Part shown: one piece after another, positions 8,442-16,017 of the stretch
Numbering within the stretch: the stretch's first letter is position 1
Layout: every line of letters begins with the position of its first letter
Source: Alcaligenaceae bacterium SAGV5
GTDB taxonomy: Bacteria; Pseudomonadota; Gammaproteobacteria; Burkholderiales; Burkholderiaceae_B
DNA length: 64,000 nt
Assembly: GCA_009360345.1 (NCBI GenBank)
Contig: SPDP01000001.1
Span: 186,001 to 250,000, forward strand
Reading direction: 5' to 3'
Notes under the pieces: generated by a model
Told to the model about the DNA's origin: nothing
What the model saw: the letters and a program-made list of their open reading frames with translations, nothing else
Database searches by the model: none
Made by a program: the position numbers and the translations under genes

Positions 8442-9200
8442 ATGAATGACTCCGTCAAGTCCGCTACGCGAGTGCTGGATCTCCTGGAACTCTTTTCCGT
8501 GGAGACCGGACCGCTCGGGGTGAGCGAGGTGGCAAAGAAAATGTCCATTCCCAAGAGCAGCGCCCAGGCGCTGCTCCTGACCCTTGCCGGCCGGGGCTAT
8601 CTCGTCCGCGACGAGTCGGGTTACCTGCTGCCCGCGGAAATGCGCGGCGGCTGGGTCGGGGGAATGCGCAACCGCTTGCTGAGCCTGGCGACGCCGGTAC
8701 TTGGCGAGATGGCGCACGAGAGCAGGGAGTCGGCATTCGTGGGCGTGCTGACCGGCGGCGGCGACGTGCAATACCTGGCCAAGGCCGTCAGCCCCCAGGA
8801 GGTGCGGTATGACGCGTCCCTGGAGCATCTTCGACCGATACACTGTACGTCCATGGGGCTCGTATTCCTGGCCCATGCCCCGGAACGCAACCTGTCGCGC
8901 TGGCTGCAGGCTTCCCGCCTGGCCGCGATCACGTCAACGACCGAGGTCGATCCCGAAACGATACGGACGTGGCTGCCAGGGATCCGGGAACACGGCTACG
9001 CGGAGATCCGCGACGGGAATGTCGAGGGGGCATCCGGTGTTTCCGCGCCCATTTTCGGCCCCAGCAACAACGTGATCGCGGCGCTCAACCTGGGCGCTCC
9101 CACCTGGCGCTACGAGAACGCCAGGCAGACGCTCATCAAGATCGTGAAGCGGGAAGCGGCCAACATCTCGCGGGCATTGGGCGCCGCCAACGAGTCATAG
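8442..9200 (+). CDS. IclR-family transcriptional regulator
   Basis: The protein is 252 aa from ATG 8442 (262 aa from 8412). The N-terminal winged helix is KSATRVLDLLELFSVETGPLGVSEVAKKMSIPKSSAQALLLTLAGRGYLVR. The C-terminal IclR effector domain includes ESAFVGVLTGGGDVQYLAKA, RPIHCTSMGLVFLAH, YAEIRDGNVEGASGVSAPIFGPSNNVIAALNLGAPTWR. IclR proteins bind DNA as dimers or tetramers and respond to small organic acids. Lying between the two halves of the cassette, it is the likely local regulator; candidate sites are the palindromes at 3533-3575 and 9265-9278. The start at 8442 was preferred because homologues begin shortly before KSATRVLDLLE. Confidence 0.85.
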   Translation: MNDSVKSATRVLDLLELFSVETGPLGVSEVAKKMSIPKSSAQALLLTLAGRGYLVRDESGYLLPAEMRGGWVGGMRNRLLSLATPVLGEMAHESRESAFVGVLTGGGDVQYLAKAVSPQEVRYDASLEHLRPIHCTSMGLVFLAHAPERNLSRWLQASRLAAITSTTEVDPETIRTWLPGIREHGYAEIRDGNVEGASGVSAPIFGPSNNVIAALNLGAPTWRYENARQTLIKIVKREAANISRALGAANES

Positions 9201-9236
9201 CCTGGCCGCGCATATCAGGCACCTACAAATTTGAAA

Positions 9237-9295
9237 TTGGACGGGTGTTTTCCCCCTGCCTAGACTGGTGGTCACCAGATGGACAGGGGAAACAC
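9237..9295 (+). promoter_or_regulatory. Promoter and operator-like palindrome before second DapA-family gene
   Basis: TTGGAC (9237-9242) and TAGACT (9261-9266) form a plausible sigma70 -35/-10 pair with an 18 bp spacer. CTGGTGGTCACCAG (9265-9278) is a palindrome with perfect 6 bp arms around GT, overlapping the 3' end of the -10 box. GTGTTTTCCCCCTG (9245-9258) is nearly the inverted complement of CAGGGGAAACAC (9284-9295), which carries the ribosome-binding site AGGGGAAA. The message could therefore fold and hide that site if transcription starts upstream. All of this is read from the sequence; regulation is inferred. Confidence 0.5.
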
Positions 9296-10171
9296 TTGAA
9301 GGGAATCATCGCTTATCTGCTGACGCCCTGCGATGCGCGGGGCGAGGTCGATCACGCATTGCTGGCCCGCCACGCCGAACGGCTGATCGGCCAAGGCGTG
9401 CATGGACTGGCGCCGCTGGGCAGCGTCGGCTGCCTGCCTTACCTCGACGATGGCGAACGCGATGCGGTCGTGCGGACCGTGATCGATACGGCGGCGGGCC
9501 GGGTGCCTGTCGTGGCCGGCGTGTCCAGCCTCACGACGGCCGGCACCGTGCGCCACGCCCGCTACGCTGAACAGGTGGGCGCGACGGCCATCCAGGTGCT
9601 GCCGAGCACGTACTGGAAGCTGACCGAGGACGAGCTGTTCGCTTACTACCGAGCGGTCTGCGAGGCGGTCTCCATTCCCGTGATGGCGTACAACAATCCG
9701 TTCACGACCGGCATGGACCTGCCCGTGGCATTCCTGCGCCGCCTGGCTGACCTGCCCAATATCACCATGCTCAAGGAGGCGAGCCCCGACGCGACGAAGA
9801 TCGGCAGGCTTCGCGACGCCTGCGGCGACCGGCTGTCGATCTACGTCGGCCTGAACAGCATGGCACTGCGCGGGTTCAGCGACGGCGCGGCAGGCTGGTG
9901 CACGTCGGCGCCGAATGTCTGCGCGTCCATGATGCTGGGCTTTCATCGGTGCGTGGCGGCGGGAGACATGGCCGGCGCCGAAAGCTGGTTCGGGAAGCAG
10001 GCCGAACTACTCGACTTCCTGATGGACCATGGACTGCCGCGCACCATCACCGCCGGCCTTGAGCTGCTGGGGATGCCCGCCGGCCACCTTCGCGCGCCGC
10101 TCGCGCCGCTGGATGCGGCGCGGCGGGAGCAGCTTCGCTCGATCATCACGAAAATGGGGATACAACCATGA
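9296..10171 (+). CDS. DapA-family lyase/aldolase, copy 2 (TTG start)
   Basis: The 291 aa protein begins at a TTG preceded by AGGGGAAACAC; a longer upstream frame overlaps the IclR gene and has no family match. Active-site features are catalytic Tyr132 in VMAYNNPFTTG and Schiff-base Lys160 in ITMLKEASPDATKIG. The loop GSVGCLPYL (42-50) replaces the usual GTTGE, so substrate recognition must differ from lysine biosynthesis. It shares only family-level similarity with the DapA copy at 3659. The last four bases overlap the start of the next Bug receptor (ATGA), so the two are translationally coupled. Likely a catabolic pyruvate-dependent aldolase or dehydratase; substrate unknown. Confidence 0.85.
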   Translation: MKGIIAYLLTPCDARGEVDHALLARHAERLIGQGVHGLAPLGSVGCLPYLDDGERDAVVRTVIDTAAGRVPVVAGVSSLTTAGTVRHARYAEQVGATAIQVLPSTYWKLTEDELFAYYRAVCEAVSIPVMAYNNPFTTGMDLPVAFLRRLADLPNITMLKEASPDATKIGRLRDACGDRLSIYVGLNSMALRGFSDGAAGWCTSAPNVCASMMLGFHRCVAAGDMAGAESWFGKQAELLDFLMDHGLPRTITAGLELLGMPAGHLRAPLAPLDAARREQLRSIITKMGIQP

Positions 10172-11121
10172 AGAAGACACTGCTGGGCCTGCTGGCCGCG
10201 AGCCTGCCGATTTCGTTGGCGTGGGCGCAGGGCTATCCGTCGCAGCCGATACGGATGGTCGTGCCCTTCGGGGCGGGCGGCATCACCGACACCACGGCGC
10301 GGACGTTCGCCGAAGGGCTGTCCCGCGAACTGGGCCAGCCGGTCGTGGTGGAAAACCGCGCGGGGGCGGCCGGCGCCATCGCCGCCGGCGCGGTCGCCGG
10401 CGCGAAACCGGACGGCTACACGCTGCTGGTCATCACCAACGGCATGTACGCGGTGAATCCGCTCATCTACAAGAAGCTGGCCTACGATCCCAAGCGCGAT
10501 TTCACCTATGTGGCCATGTTGGCCAATACGCCGACGATACTGGCGGTCGCGCCCGGCAGCCCGTCGCGCACGCTGCAGGAACTGCTGCAGAAGGCGGCGG
10601 CGCAGCCGGAGAAGATCGCTTTTTCCACGGCGGGAGAAGGGTCCGACAACTACCAGGTCATGCAGCTTCTCCAGCAGGCCAGCGGTGTGAAGATGCTGCA
10701 CGTTCCCTACAAGAGCGGTCCGGAATCGCTGACTGCGCTGATCGGCGGCAGTGTGGACGTGACCGCCATTTCCGCCGTGACCGCCGTCGGTTTCGTGGAG
10801 TCGGGCCAGATCCGGCCGTTCGCCGTCACCTCCTCCCGCCGCCTGGCGAACCTGCCCGATATCCCGACGGTGGGCGAGGTGCTGGGCAAGAATCTCGAAG
10901 GCGGGTCGTTGTCGGGCATTGCCGTGCCGGCCAAGACTCCGCCGGAGATCGTCAAGCGCCTGAACGCCGCGATCGCCGTGGTCGCCAGGAGCGATGCCGT
11001 GCGCCGGAACATCTACGCGCGCGGCAGCGAGCAGGTGGAGGGATCGCAGGAAGCGTTCGCGGCGCGCGTGGCGGCCGAACAGAAGAAGTGGGAAGCCATC
11101 CTGGGTTCGTCGGCGCAGTGA
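10168..11121 (+). CDS. Bug/TctC-family periplasmic solute receptor, copy 3
   Basis: The 317 aa protein has a clear signal peptide (MKKTLLGLLAASLPISLAWAQ). Bug signatures include YPSQPIRMVVPFGAGGITDTTAR, PVVVENRAGAAGAIAAG, GAKPDGYTLLVITNG and LHVPYKSGPESLTALIGGSV. It starts within the stop of the upstream DapA-family gene, which suggests the receptor delivers the substrate or a relative for that enzyme. There are no adjacent TctA/TctB genes. It ends four bases before the convergent LysR gene, leaving no room for a separate terminator on either strand. Confidence 0.9.
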   Translation: MKKTLLGLLAASLPISLAWAQGYPSQPIRMVVPFGAGGITDTTARTFAEGLSRELGQPVVVENRAGAAGAIAAGAVAGAKPDGYTLLVITNGMYAVNPLIYKKLAYDPKRDFTYVAMLANTPTILAVAPGSPSRTLQELLQKAAAQPEKIAFSTAGEGSDNYQVMQLLQQASGVKMLHVPYKSGPESLTALIGGSVDVTAISAVTAVGFVESGQIRPFAVTSSRRLANLPDIPTVGEVLGKNLEGGSLSGIAVPAKTPPEIVKRLNAAIAVVARSDAVRRNIYARGSEQVEGSQEAFAARVAAEQKKWEAILGSSAQ

Positions 11122-11125
11122 CGCC

Positions 11126-12022
11126 TCAGGCCTCCAGGACGTCCCGGACGGTCTCGATGAAGGGGGCCACGGCCGGGTTGGGGGAGTTCTGCCGCACCGC
11201 CAGCGACATGGCGTAGGTCAACGGACGTCCCGAGGCATCGGAGACGTCCACATAGGCCACGTTCTCGATGGCGATGCGCCGGTGGGCCTCGGGAACGATG
11301 GCGATGCCGTGGCCCGCGGCGACCAGCGGCAGGCTGATCAGCGCATGGGACGATTCCTGCAGGACGCGGGGATGGAACCCGGCCTGCTGGCAGGTGGCGG
11401 CGATGCTGCCGGCAAAGCCGGGACTGTCCGAATGGGCCAGTGTCACCAGCGTTTCGTCGCCCAGCTCCGACAGCGAGATGGCGGGCCCGCCGGCCGCCCA
11501 GTGGTCCGCCGGCACGGCCAGGATCAGGCGCTGCGGTGCCAGCGCGAGCATCTCCGCGCCGGGTACCCGGGAGGCGGGCGGCACCAGGAAGGCGGCATCC
11601 AGTTCGTCGCGCTGCAACTCCCCCAGGATGCCCACGGTGCTCCCGCTGGACAGCCGCAGCCGGATCTGCGGAAAGCGCCGGGCGAAGACGGGCAGCACCT
11701 TGGGAAGCAGGTTCAGCGATGCGCTGGGCACGGCGCAGACGCGCAGGGTGCCGATGCGGCCCTGCGCGGCATCCCGCGTGATCGCCAGCGCGGACTCCGC
11801 GCCGTCCAGCAGGCGCCGGGCCTCGCCCAGGAAGGCGCCGCCGGCCACGGTCAGCCGCACGCCCAGGCGGTCCCGCTCGAACAGCGGCGTGCCGATCTCG
11901 GCCTCGAGCTTCTTGATGGCGATGCTCAAGGGCGGTTGCGTCATGTTCAGCCGTTCCGCCGCCTTCCGGTAGTTCAACTCGGTGGCGAGCACCACGAATT
12001 GCTTGAGTTGGCGAAGATCCAT
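11126..12022 (-). CDS. LysR-family transcriptional regulator
   Basis: The 298 aa protein has an N-terminal winged helix-turn-helix (MDLRQLKQFVVLATELNYRKAAERL...TQPPLSIAIKKLEAEIGTPLFER) and a C-terminal periplasmic-binding-like effector domain, including GHGIAIVPEAH. The ATG at 12022 gives the standard LysR N-terminus; a much longer open frame running to 13399 is antisense to the next gene and was rejected. It is transcribed divergently from the crotonase/acyl-CoA-synthetase operon at 12215, with a LysR-box-like palindrome between them, so it most likely controls that operon. The inducer is unknown. Confidence 0.9.
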   Translation of the reverse strand: MDLRQLKQFVVLATELNYRKAAERLNMTQPPLSIAIKKLEAEIGTPLFERDRLGVRLTVAGGAFLGEARRLLDGAESALAITRDAAQGRIGTLRVCAVPSASLNLLPKVLPVFARRFPQIRLRLSSGSTVGILGELQRDELDAAFLVPPASRVPGAEMLALAPQRLILAVPADHWAAGGPAISLSELGDETLVTLAHSDSPGFAGSIAATCQQAGFHPRVLQESSHALISLPLVAAGHGIAIVPEAHRRIAIENVAYVDVSDASGRPLTYAMSLAVRQNSPNPAVAPFIETVRDVLEA

Positions 12023-12115
12023 GAAAGCAGGAAGGGCGGACGATGCGGCGGAGCCGGGGGTCGACGCATTCTCGGGTAAAAGCCGGTGTCCCGCAAGCGC
12101 GCGCGGCGCGTGGTC

Positions 12116-12138
12116 TGCGTTGCTCCGCCAGCAACGCA
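12116..12138. promoter_or_regulatory. LysR-box-like palindrome between divergent genes
   Basis: TGCGTTGC (12116-12123) and GCAACGCA (12131-12138) are perfect 8 bp inverted arms with a 7 bp spacer. They contain the T-N11-A spacing expected of LysR-family sites (T at 12121, A at 12133). The site lies between the LysR gene (minus) and the crotonase gene (plus), 77 bp before the chosen GTG start. It is a good candidate binding site for the adjacent regulator. Confidence 0.5.
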
Positions 12139-12214
12139 ATGTTCCGCCAGCGGTGATTGTCCGCTCCGGGAGCGCCCGCGAGAATGGGCGCCTGGCATCT
12201 CCCCTGGCGGTTCC

Positions 12215-13285
12215 GTGTCTTCTTCCTTTGTTTCTTCCACGCTGCGGGATGGCATCGCCATCCTGTGGATCGATCATCCTCCGGTCAACGCCATCGGGTC
12301 GGAGGTCCGCGCGGCCCTCGGCCAGGCGCTGGGCTGCATCGAGCACGACGCGTCCGTGCGCGGTGTGGTCGTGGCCGGCACGGGGCGCATGTTTTCGGGC
12401 GGCGGCGACCTGCGCGAGGTCGGCCGGCCCGATGCCCCGGGCACGGTCCGCATGGCCGATCTCGCCCGGCGCATCGAGACTTTCCCCAAGCCCGTCGTGG
12501 CCGCGGTGCGCGGCAAGTGCATAGGCGGCGGCACGCTGCTGTCCCTGGCCTGCCATGCGCGGGTCGGCGCCGACGATGCGTTGCTGATGCTGCCCGAACT
12601 GAACCTGGGCCTGGTGCCCGGCGCCGGCGGGACGCAGCGGCTGCCGCGCCTGGTGGGCCTGGAGGCGGCGCTGGACATGGTGGCGCGTGCCCGGGGCGTG
12701 GATGCCGCGACCGCGCTGGCCCAGGGGTTGCTGGATGAGGTGGCCGACGATCCGGTGGCCGCCGCCGTGCGCCGCGCGAACGACATCGCGTCGGGCCGCC
12801 TGCCGTGGCGGCGCACCGCGGAACTGTCCGTGCCGGGCGGCGTGGATGCCGGCGCGCAGCGGGCGCGCTACCTGGACGTGGCCGCGCAGGTCTTCCCCGG
12901 CCGCGATGCCGGTCCGCGAGCCATCGACCTGATCCTGGCCGCCGCGGTCCTGCCCTTCGAACAGGGTTGCGAGGCCGAGCGCGAGTGTTTCGCGCAACTG
13001 GCCACGGGCCCGCAGGCCCGGGCCCTGCTTCATCTGTTCTTCGCCGAGCGCGCGCTGGCCAAGGCCGCCGACGCGCCCGACGCCGCGGCGCGCACCCGCA
13101 TCGCCCGCCGGCTGCGGGCCGCGGGCGAGCCCGTGCCGCCCTACGCCGCCTGGGCCGAGGCGGCGCGCGCCTGCCTGGCCGAGGGCCTGGCGCCCCGCGC
13201 CGAATTCATCGATGTCATCGCCGTCAAGGACTGCGGCTTTCCCGCCTTGTCCGGAGGACCCCTGCACCATGCTGGACCGAATTGA
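12215..13285 (+). CDS. Crotonase-domain protein with FadB-type linker but no dehydrogenase domain
   Basis: The 356 aa protein (GTG start, in-frame) has an enoyl-CoA hydratase/isomerase domain over about 1-190. The oxyanion loops are MFSGGGDLRE and KCIGGGTLLSLACHARV, and the second acidic motif is LPELNLGLVPGAGGTQRLPR. The remaining part (ILAAAVLPFEQGCEAERECFAQL...ARALLHLFFAERALAKA) resembles the linker that joins crotonase to 3-hydroxyacyl-CoA dehydrogenase in FadB/FadJ, but the dehydrogenase half is absent. The first crotonase Glu position (GGG-x-E) reads Leu here, while the second Glu is kept; this pattern is more like an enoyl-CoA isomerase than a hydratase. It overlaps the next gene by 17 bp. 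The start is uncertain because no strong ribosome-binding site is visible. Confidence 0.75.
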   Translation: MSSSFVSSTLRDGIAILWIDHPPVNAIGSEVRAALGQALGCIEHDASVRGVVVAGTGRMFSGGGDLREVGRPDAPGTVRMADLARRIETFPKPVVAAVRGKCIGGGTLLSLACHARVGADDALLMLPELNLGLVPGAGGTQRLPRLVGLEAALDMVARARGVDAATALAQGLLDEVADDPVAAAVRRANDIASGRLPWRRTAELSVPGGVDAGAQRARYLDVAAQVFPGRDAGPRAIDLILAAAVLPFEQGCEAERECFAQLATGPQARALLHLFFAERALAKAADAPDAAARTRIARRLRAAGEPVPPYAAWAEAARACLAEGLAPRAEFIDVIAVKDCGFPALSGGPLHHAGPN

Positions 13286-15416
13286 ATCCCCCGTCCGCGA
13301 GCACGCGGCCGGTTCCCTCGATCCGTTGTTCTCGCCGGCCGCCATCGCCGTGCTGGGGGCTTCGGCCGATCCGCTCAAGATAGGCGGGCGCCCCATCAAG
13401 TTCCTGAAGGCGCACGGCTATGCCGGGACCATCCTGCCGGTGAACCCCCGGGGCGGCGAGGTGCAGGGGCTGCCGGCCCTGCGCAGCGTCGGCGAGTTGC
13501 CGTGGGGCGTGGACCATGCGGTCGTGGCGCTGCCGGCCTCGGCCGTGCTGGACGCCGCGCAGGCCTGCGCCGACCGCGGGGTGAAGGCAATGACGGTGTT
13601 CAGCGCCGGTTTCGCTGAAGTCGGGCCGGAAGGCGCCGCCATGCAGGCCCGGCTGTCGGCGCTGGCGCGCGAAAGCGGCATGCGCATCATCGGTCCGAAC
13701 TGCATGGGCGTGATGAACTTCCGCGTCGGCCTGATCGCCAGCTTCGCTTTCATGGTGGACCTGGGGCTGCCGCGCCTGGGGCGCACCGCGCTGGTCAGCC
13801 AGAGCGGCGCGTTCGGTGGCCAGGCGCTGGTGATGGCCCGCCGCCGCGGCCTGCCGCTGGGCGCCTGGGTGACCACCGGCAACGAGTGCGACGTCGAGAT
13901 GGCCGACTGCCTGGCCCACTTCGCGCGCGACGACGAGACCGACGTCATCATGGGCTACATGGAAGGCTGCCGCAGCCCCGACCGGCTGGTGCACGCGCTG
14001 GCCCTGGCGCGCGAGCGCGGCAAGCGCGTGGTCATGGTCAAGGCGGGCAGCTCGGACGTGGGGCGGGCGGCGGCGCAGTCGCACACGGGCGCGCTGGCCG
14101 GCAACGACCGCGTCTTCGACAGCCTGTTCCGCCAGTACGGCGTGCATCGCGCCGACTCCATCGAATCCTTCTTCGATGCCGCCTACGCGGCGGGCAGCGG
14201 CAAACGCATCGTCGACGGACGGGTGGGGGTGTTCACCGTGTCGGGCGGCGTGGGTGTGCTGATGGCGGACGTGGCCGAGCAGGAAGGACTGGACATGGCG
14301 CCGTTGCCGCAGCCGGCCCAGGACGAGCTGCGCGCCATGCTGCCGCTGGCCGCCGTACGCAATCCGGTGGACGGCACGGCGCAGATCTGGAGCGACATGG
14401 AGCTGTTCCGGCGTTTCCTGCGCACGATGCTGCGCGAGGGGCGCTATGAAGCGGTGGTGTTCTTCCTGACCGCGATGCCGTATTCGCCGCCGCTGCAACA
14501 GCCGCTGGCCGAGATATTCGCGGATCTGCGCCGCGAGTTTCCCGAGCCGGCCATGGTGCTGTCCATGCTGGCGCCGCAGGCATTGCAGGACCAACTGGCA
14601 GACCAGGGATACCTGCTGATCGAGGATGCCTCGCGCGCGATCCGGGCCCTGTCCGCGCTGCGCGCGCTGTCGCGGCCCAGCCCCGGGCCGGCCGATCTCG
14701 CCAGCCTGCCGCGCGTGCCCCGGTTCCCGGCGCTGGAAGCGGCCAACGAGCATGCGGCCAAGGAAATCCTGGCCCGGGTCGGGATACCCGTGCTGCCCGA
14801 GCGGGCGGTGGCCGACCTCGATGCCGCCTGCGCGGCCGCGTCGGAACTGGACTATCCGGTGGCGCTCAAGGTCCTGTCGCAGGACATCGTGCACAAGAGC
14901 GAGGCGGGGGGCGTGGCGCTGGACATCGCCGACGAGGCGGCGCTGCGCGAGGCCTGGGCCGCGATGCGCGCCCGCGTCGCGCAGGCCGCGCCGCGGGCGC
15001 GCATCGAGGGCATGCTGGTCGCGCCCATGGCACCCCCGGGCGTGGAAATGATCCTGGGCGTGCAGCGCGACCCCGTCTTCGGCCCGGTGGTGATGGTGGG
15101 GATGGGAGGCATCTACGCCGAGCTGCTGGACGACGTATCGCTGCGCATCGCGCCGGTCGATCCCGAGGGCGCGATGAACATGGTGCGCGAACTCAAGGCC
15201 TTTCCGCTGCTGGACGGCGCGCGCGGCCGGCCCCGCGCCGACCTGGACGCGCTGGTCCGCGCCATCGTGCGCCTGTCGGTGTTCGCGCATCAGCACGCCG
15301 ACCGCATCGAGTCCATCGACATCAATCCTTTCCGGGTGTTCGAGGCCGGCCGCGGCGCCGCCGCGCTCGATGCCGTGCTGCTGACCCGGGAGCCGGAAGA
15401 CGGAGGCCGCGCGTGA
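13269..15416 (+). CDS. NDP-forming acyl-CoA synthetase (acetate--CoA ligase family)
   Basis: The 715 aa protein has the classic order: CoA-binding Rossmann domain (about 10-140; LFSPAAIAVLGASADPLKIGGRP), succinyl-CoA-ligase-like domains with the phospho-histidine motif SHTGALAGNDRVF, and a C-terminal ATP-grasp domain (about 490-710; YPVALKVLSQDIVHKSEAGGVAL and EMILGVQRDPVFGPVVMVGMGG). The reaction is ATP + carboxylic acid + CoA giving acyl-CoA + ADP + Pi. The ATG at 13269 has GGAGG upstream and lies inside the end of the crotonase gene, so the two are coupled. The operon context suggests it activates a carboxylic acid taken up by the operon's receptor. The acid is not identifiable. Confidence 0.9.
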   Translation: MLDRIESPVREHAAGSLDPLFSPAAIAVLGASADPLKIGGRPIKFLKAHGYAGTILPVNPRGGEVQGLPALRSVGELPWGVDHAVVALPASAVLDAAQACADRGVKAMTVFSAGFAEVGPEGAAMQARLSALARESGMRIIGPNCMGVMNFRVGLIASFAFMVDLGLPRLGRTALVSQSGAFGGQALVMARRRGLPLGAWVTTGNECDVEMADCLAHFARDDETDVIMGYMEGCRSPDRLVHALALARERGKRVVMVKAGSSDVGRAAAQSHTGALAGNDRVFDSLFRQYGVHRADSIESFFDAAYAAGSGKRIVDGRVGVFTVSGGVGVLMADVAEQEGLDMAPLPQPAQDELRAMLPLAAVRNPVDGTAQIWSDMELFRRFLRTMLREGRYEAVVFFLTAMPYSPPLQQPLAEIFADLRREFPEPAMVLSMLAPQALQDQLADQGYLLIEDASRAIRALSALRALSRPSPGPADLASLPRVPRFPALEAANEHAAKEILARVGIPVLPERAVADLDAACAAASELDYPVALKVLSQDIVHKSEAGGVALDIADEAALREAWAAMRARVAQAAPRARIEGMLVAPMAPPGVEMILGVQRDPVFGPVVMVGMGGIYAELLDDVSLRIAPVDPEGAMNMVRELKAFPLLDGARGRPRADLDALVRAIVRLSVFAHQHADRIESIDINPFRVFEAGRGAAALDAVLLTREPEDGGRA

Positions 15417-16003
15417 AGACCCTGACCTTTTATTTCTCGCTGCTGTCGCCCTGGGTCTACATGGCCGGGCCGAGGCTGCACGAACTGGCCGCCGAGTCGG
15501 GCGCCCGTATCATCTACCGTCCCATGGACCTGCTGCGCGTGTTCAAGGAAACCGGCGGCGCGCCGCTGGCGGGACTGCATCCCTCGCGGCGGGCCTACCG
15601 GAGCGCGGAGCGTACGCGCTGGGCCCGCCACCTGGGCATGCCCATCAATGACCAGCCGCGCCATCATCCCGTGGACGAATCGTTGGCGGCCTGTTCGGTG
15701 CTGGCCGCCGAGCGCGCCGGGCTGCCGGTCTGGCCGCTGGCCCAGGCCATCCTGGCCGGGGTCTGGGTGCGCGACCTGGATATTTCCGATCCGGAGACGC
15801 TGGTCCGGATCGCCGACGAGGCCGGCTATCCCGGCCGCGAGCTGGTGGTCGAGGCGGATACTGCGTCCTGCCGCGGCCTGTTCGAGGACCATACCCGGGA
15901 AGCGCTGGCCAACGGGATATTCGGCGTGCCGAGCTTCGTCATCGACGGTGAACTGTTCTTCGGACAGGATCGCCTGGATTTCGTGCGGCGGGCGCTTGTT
16001 TGA
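15413..16003 (+). CDS. 2-hydroxychromene-2-carboxylate isomerase-like (DsbA/kappa-GST fold) protein
   Basis: The 196 aa protein starts at a GTG overlapping the previous stop (GTGA). It has the thioredoxin/DsbA-like fold of HCCA isomerases: TLTFYFSLLSPWVYMAGPRL with the Ser at the glutathione-activating position, the helical insert, and GIFGVPSFVIDGELFFGQDRLDFVRRAL with the cis-Pro (VPSF). Known members isomerise 2-hydroxychromene-2-carboxylate in naphthalene breakdown using glutathione, or act on other aromatic and CoA-linked intermediates. No other naphthalene genes are present, so the true substrate is probably different. It is the third gene of the operon. Confidence 0.85.
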   Translation: MKTLTFYFSLLSPWVYMAGPRLHELAAESGARIIYRPMDLLRVFKETGGAPLAGLHPSRRAYRSAERTRWARHLGMPINDQPRHHPVDESLAACSVLAAERAGLPVWPLAQAILAGVWVRDLDISDPETLVRIADEAGYPGRELVVEADTASCRGLFEDHTREALANGIFGVPSFVIDGELFFGQDRLDFVRRALV

Positions 16004-16017
16004 CTAAGGAACCCATC

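Noticed and set aside
11126..13399. 757-codon minus-strand frame extending the LysR gene upstream
   Set aside because: Only the last 298 codons match LysR; the rest is the antisense of the crotonase gene. The ATG at 12022 gives a normal LysR start.
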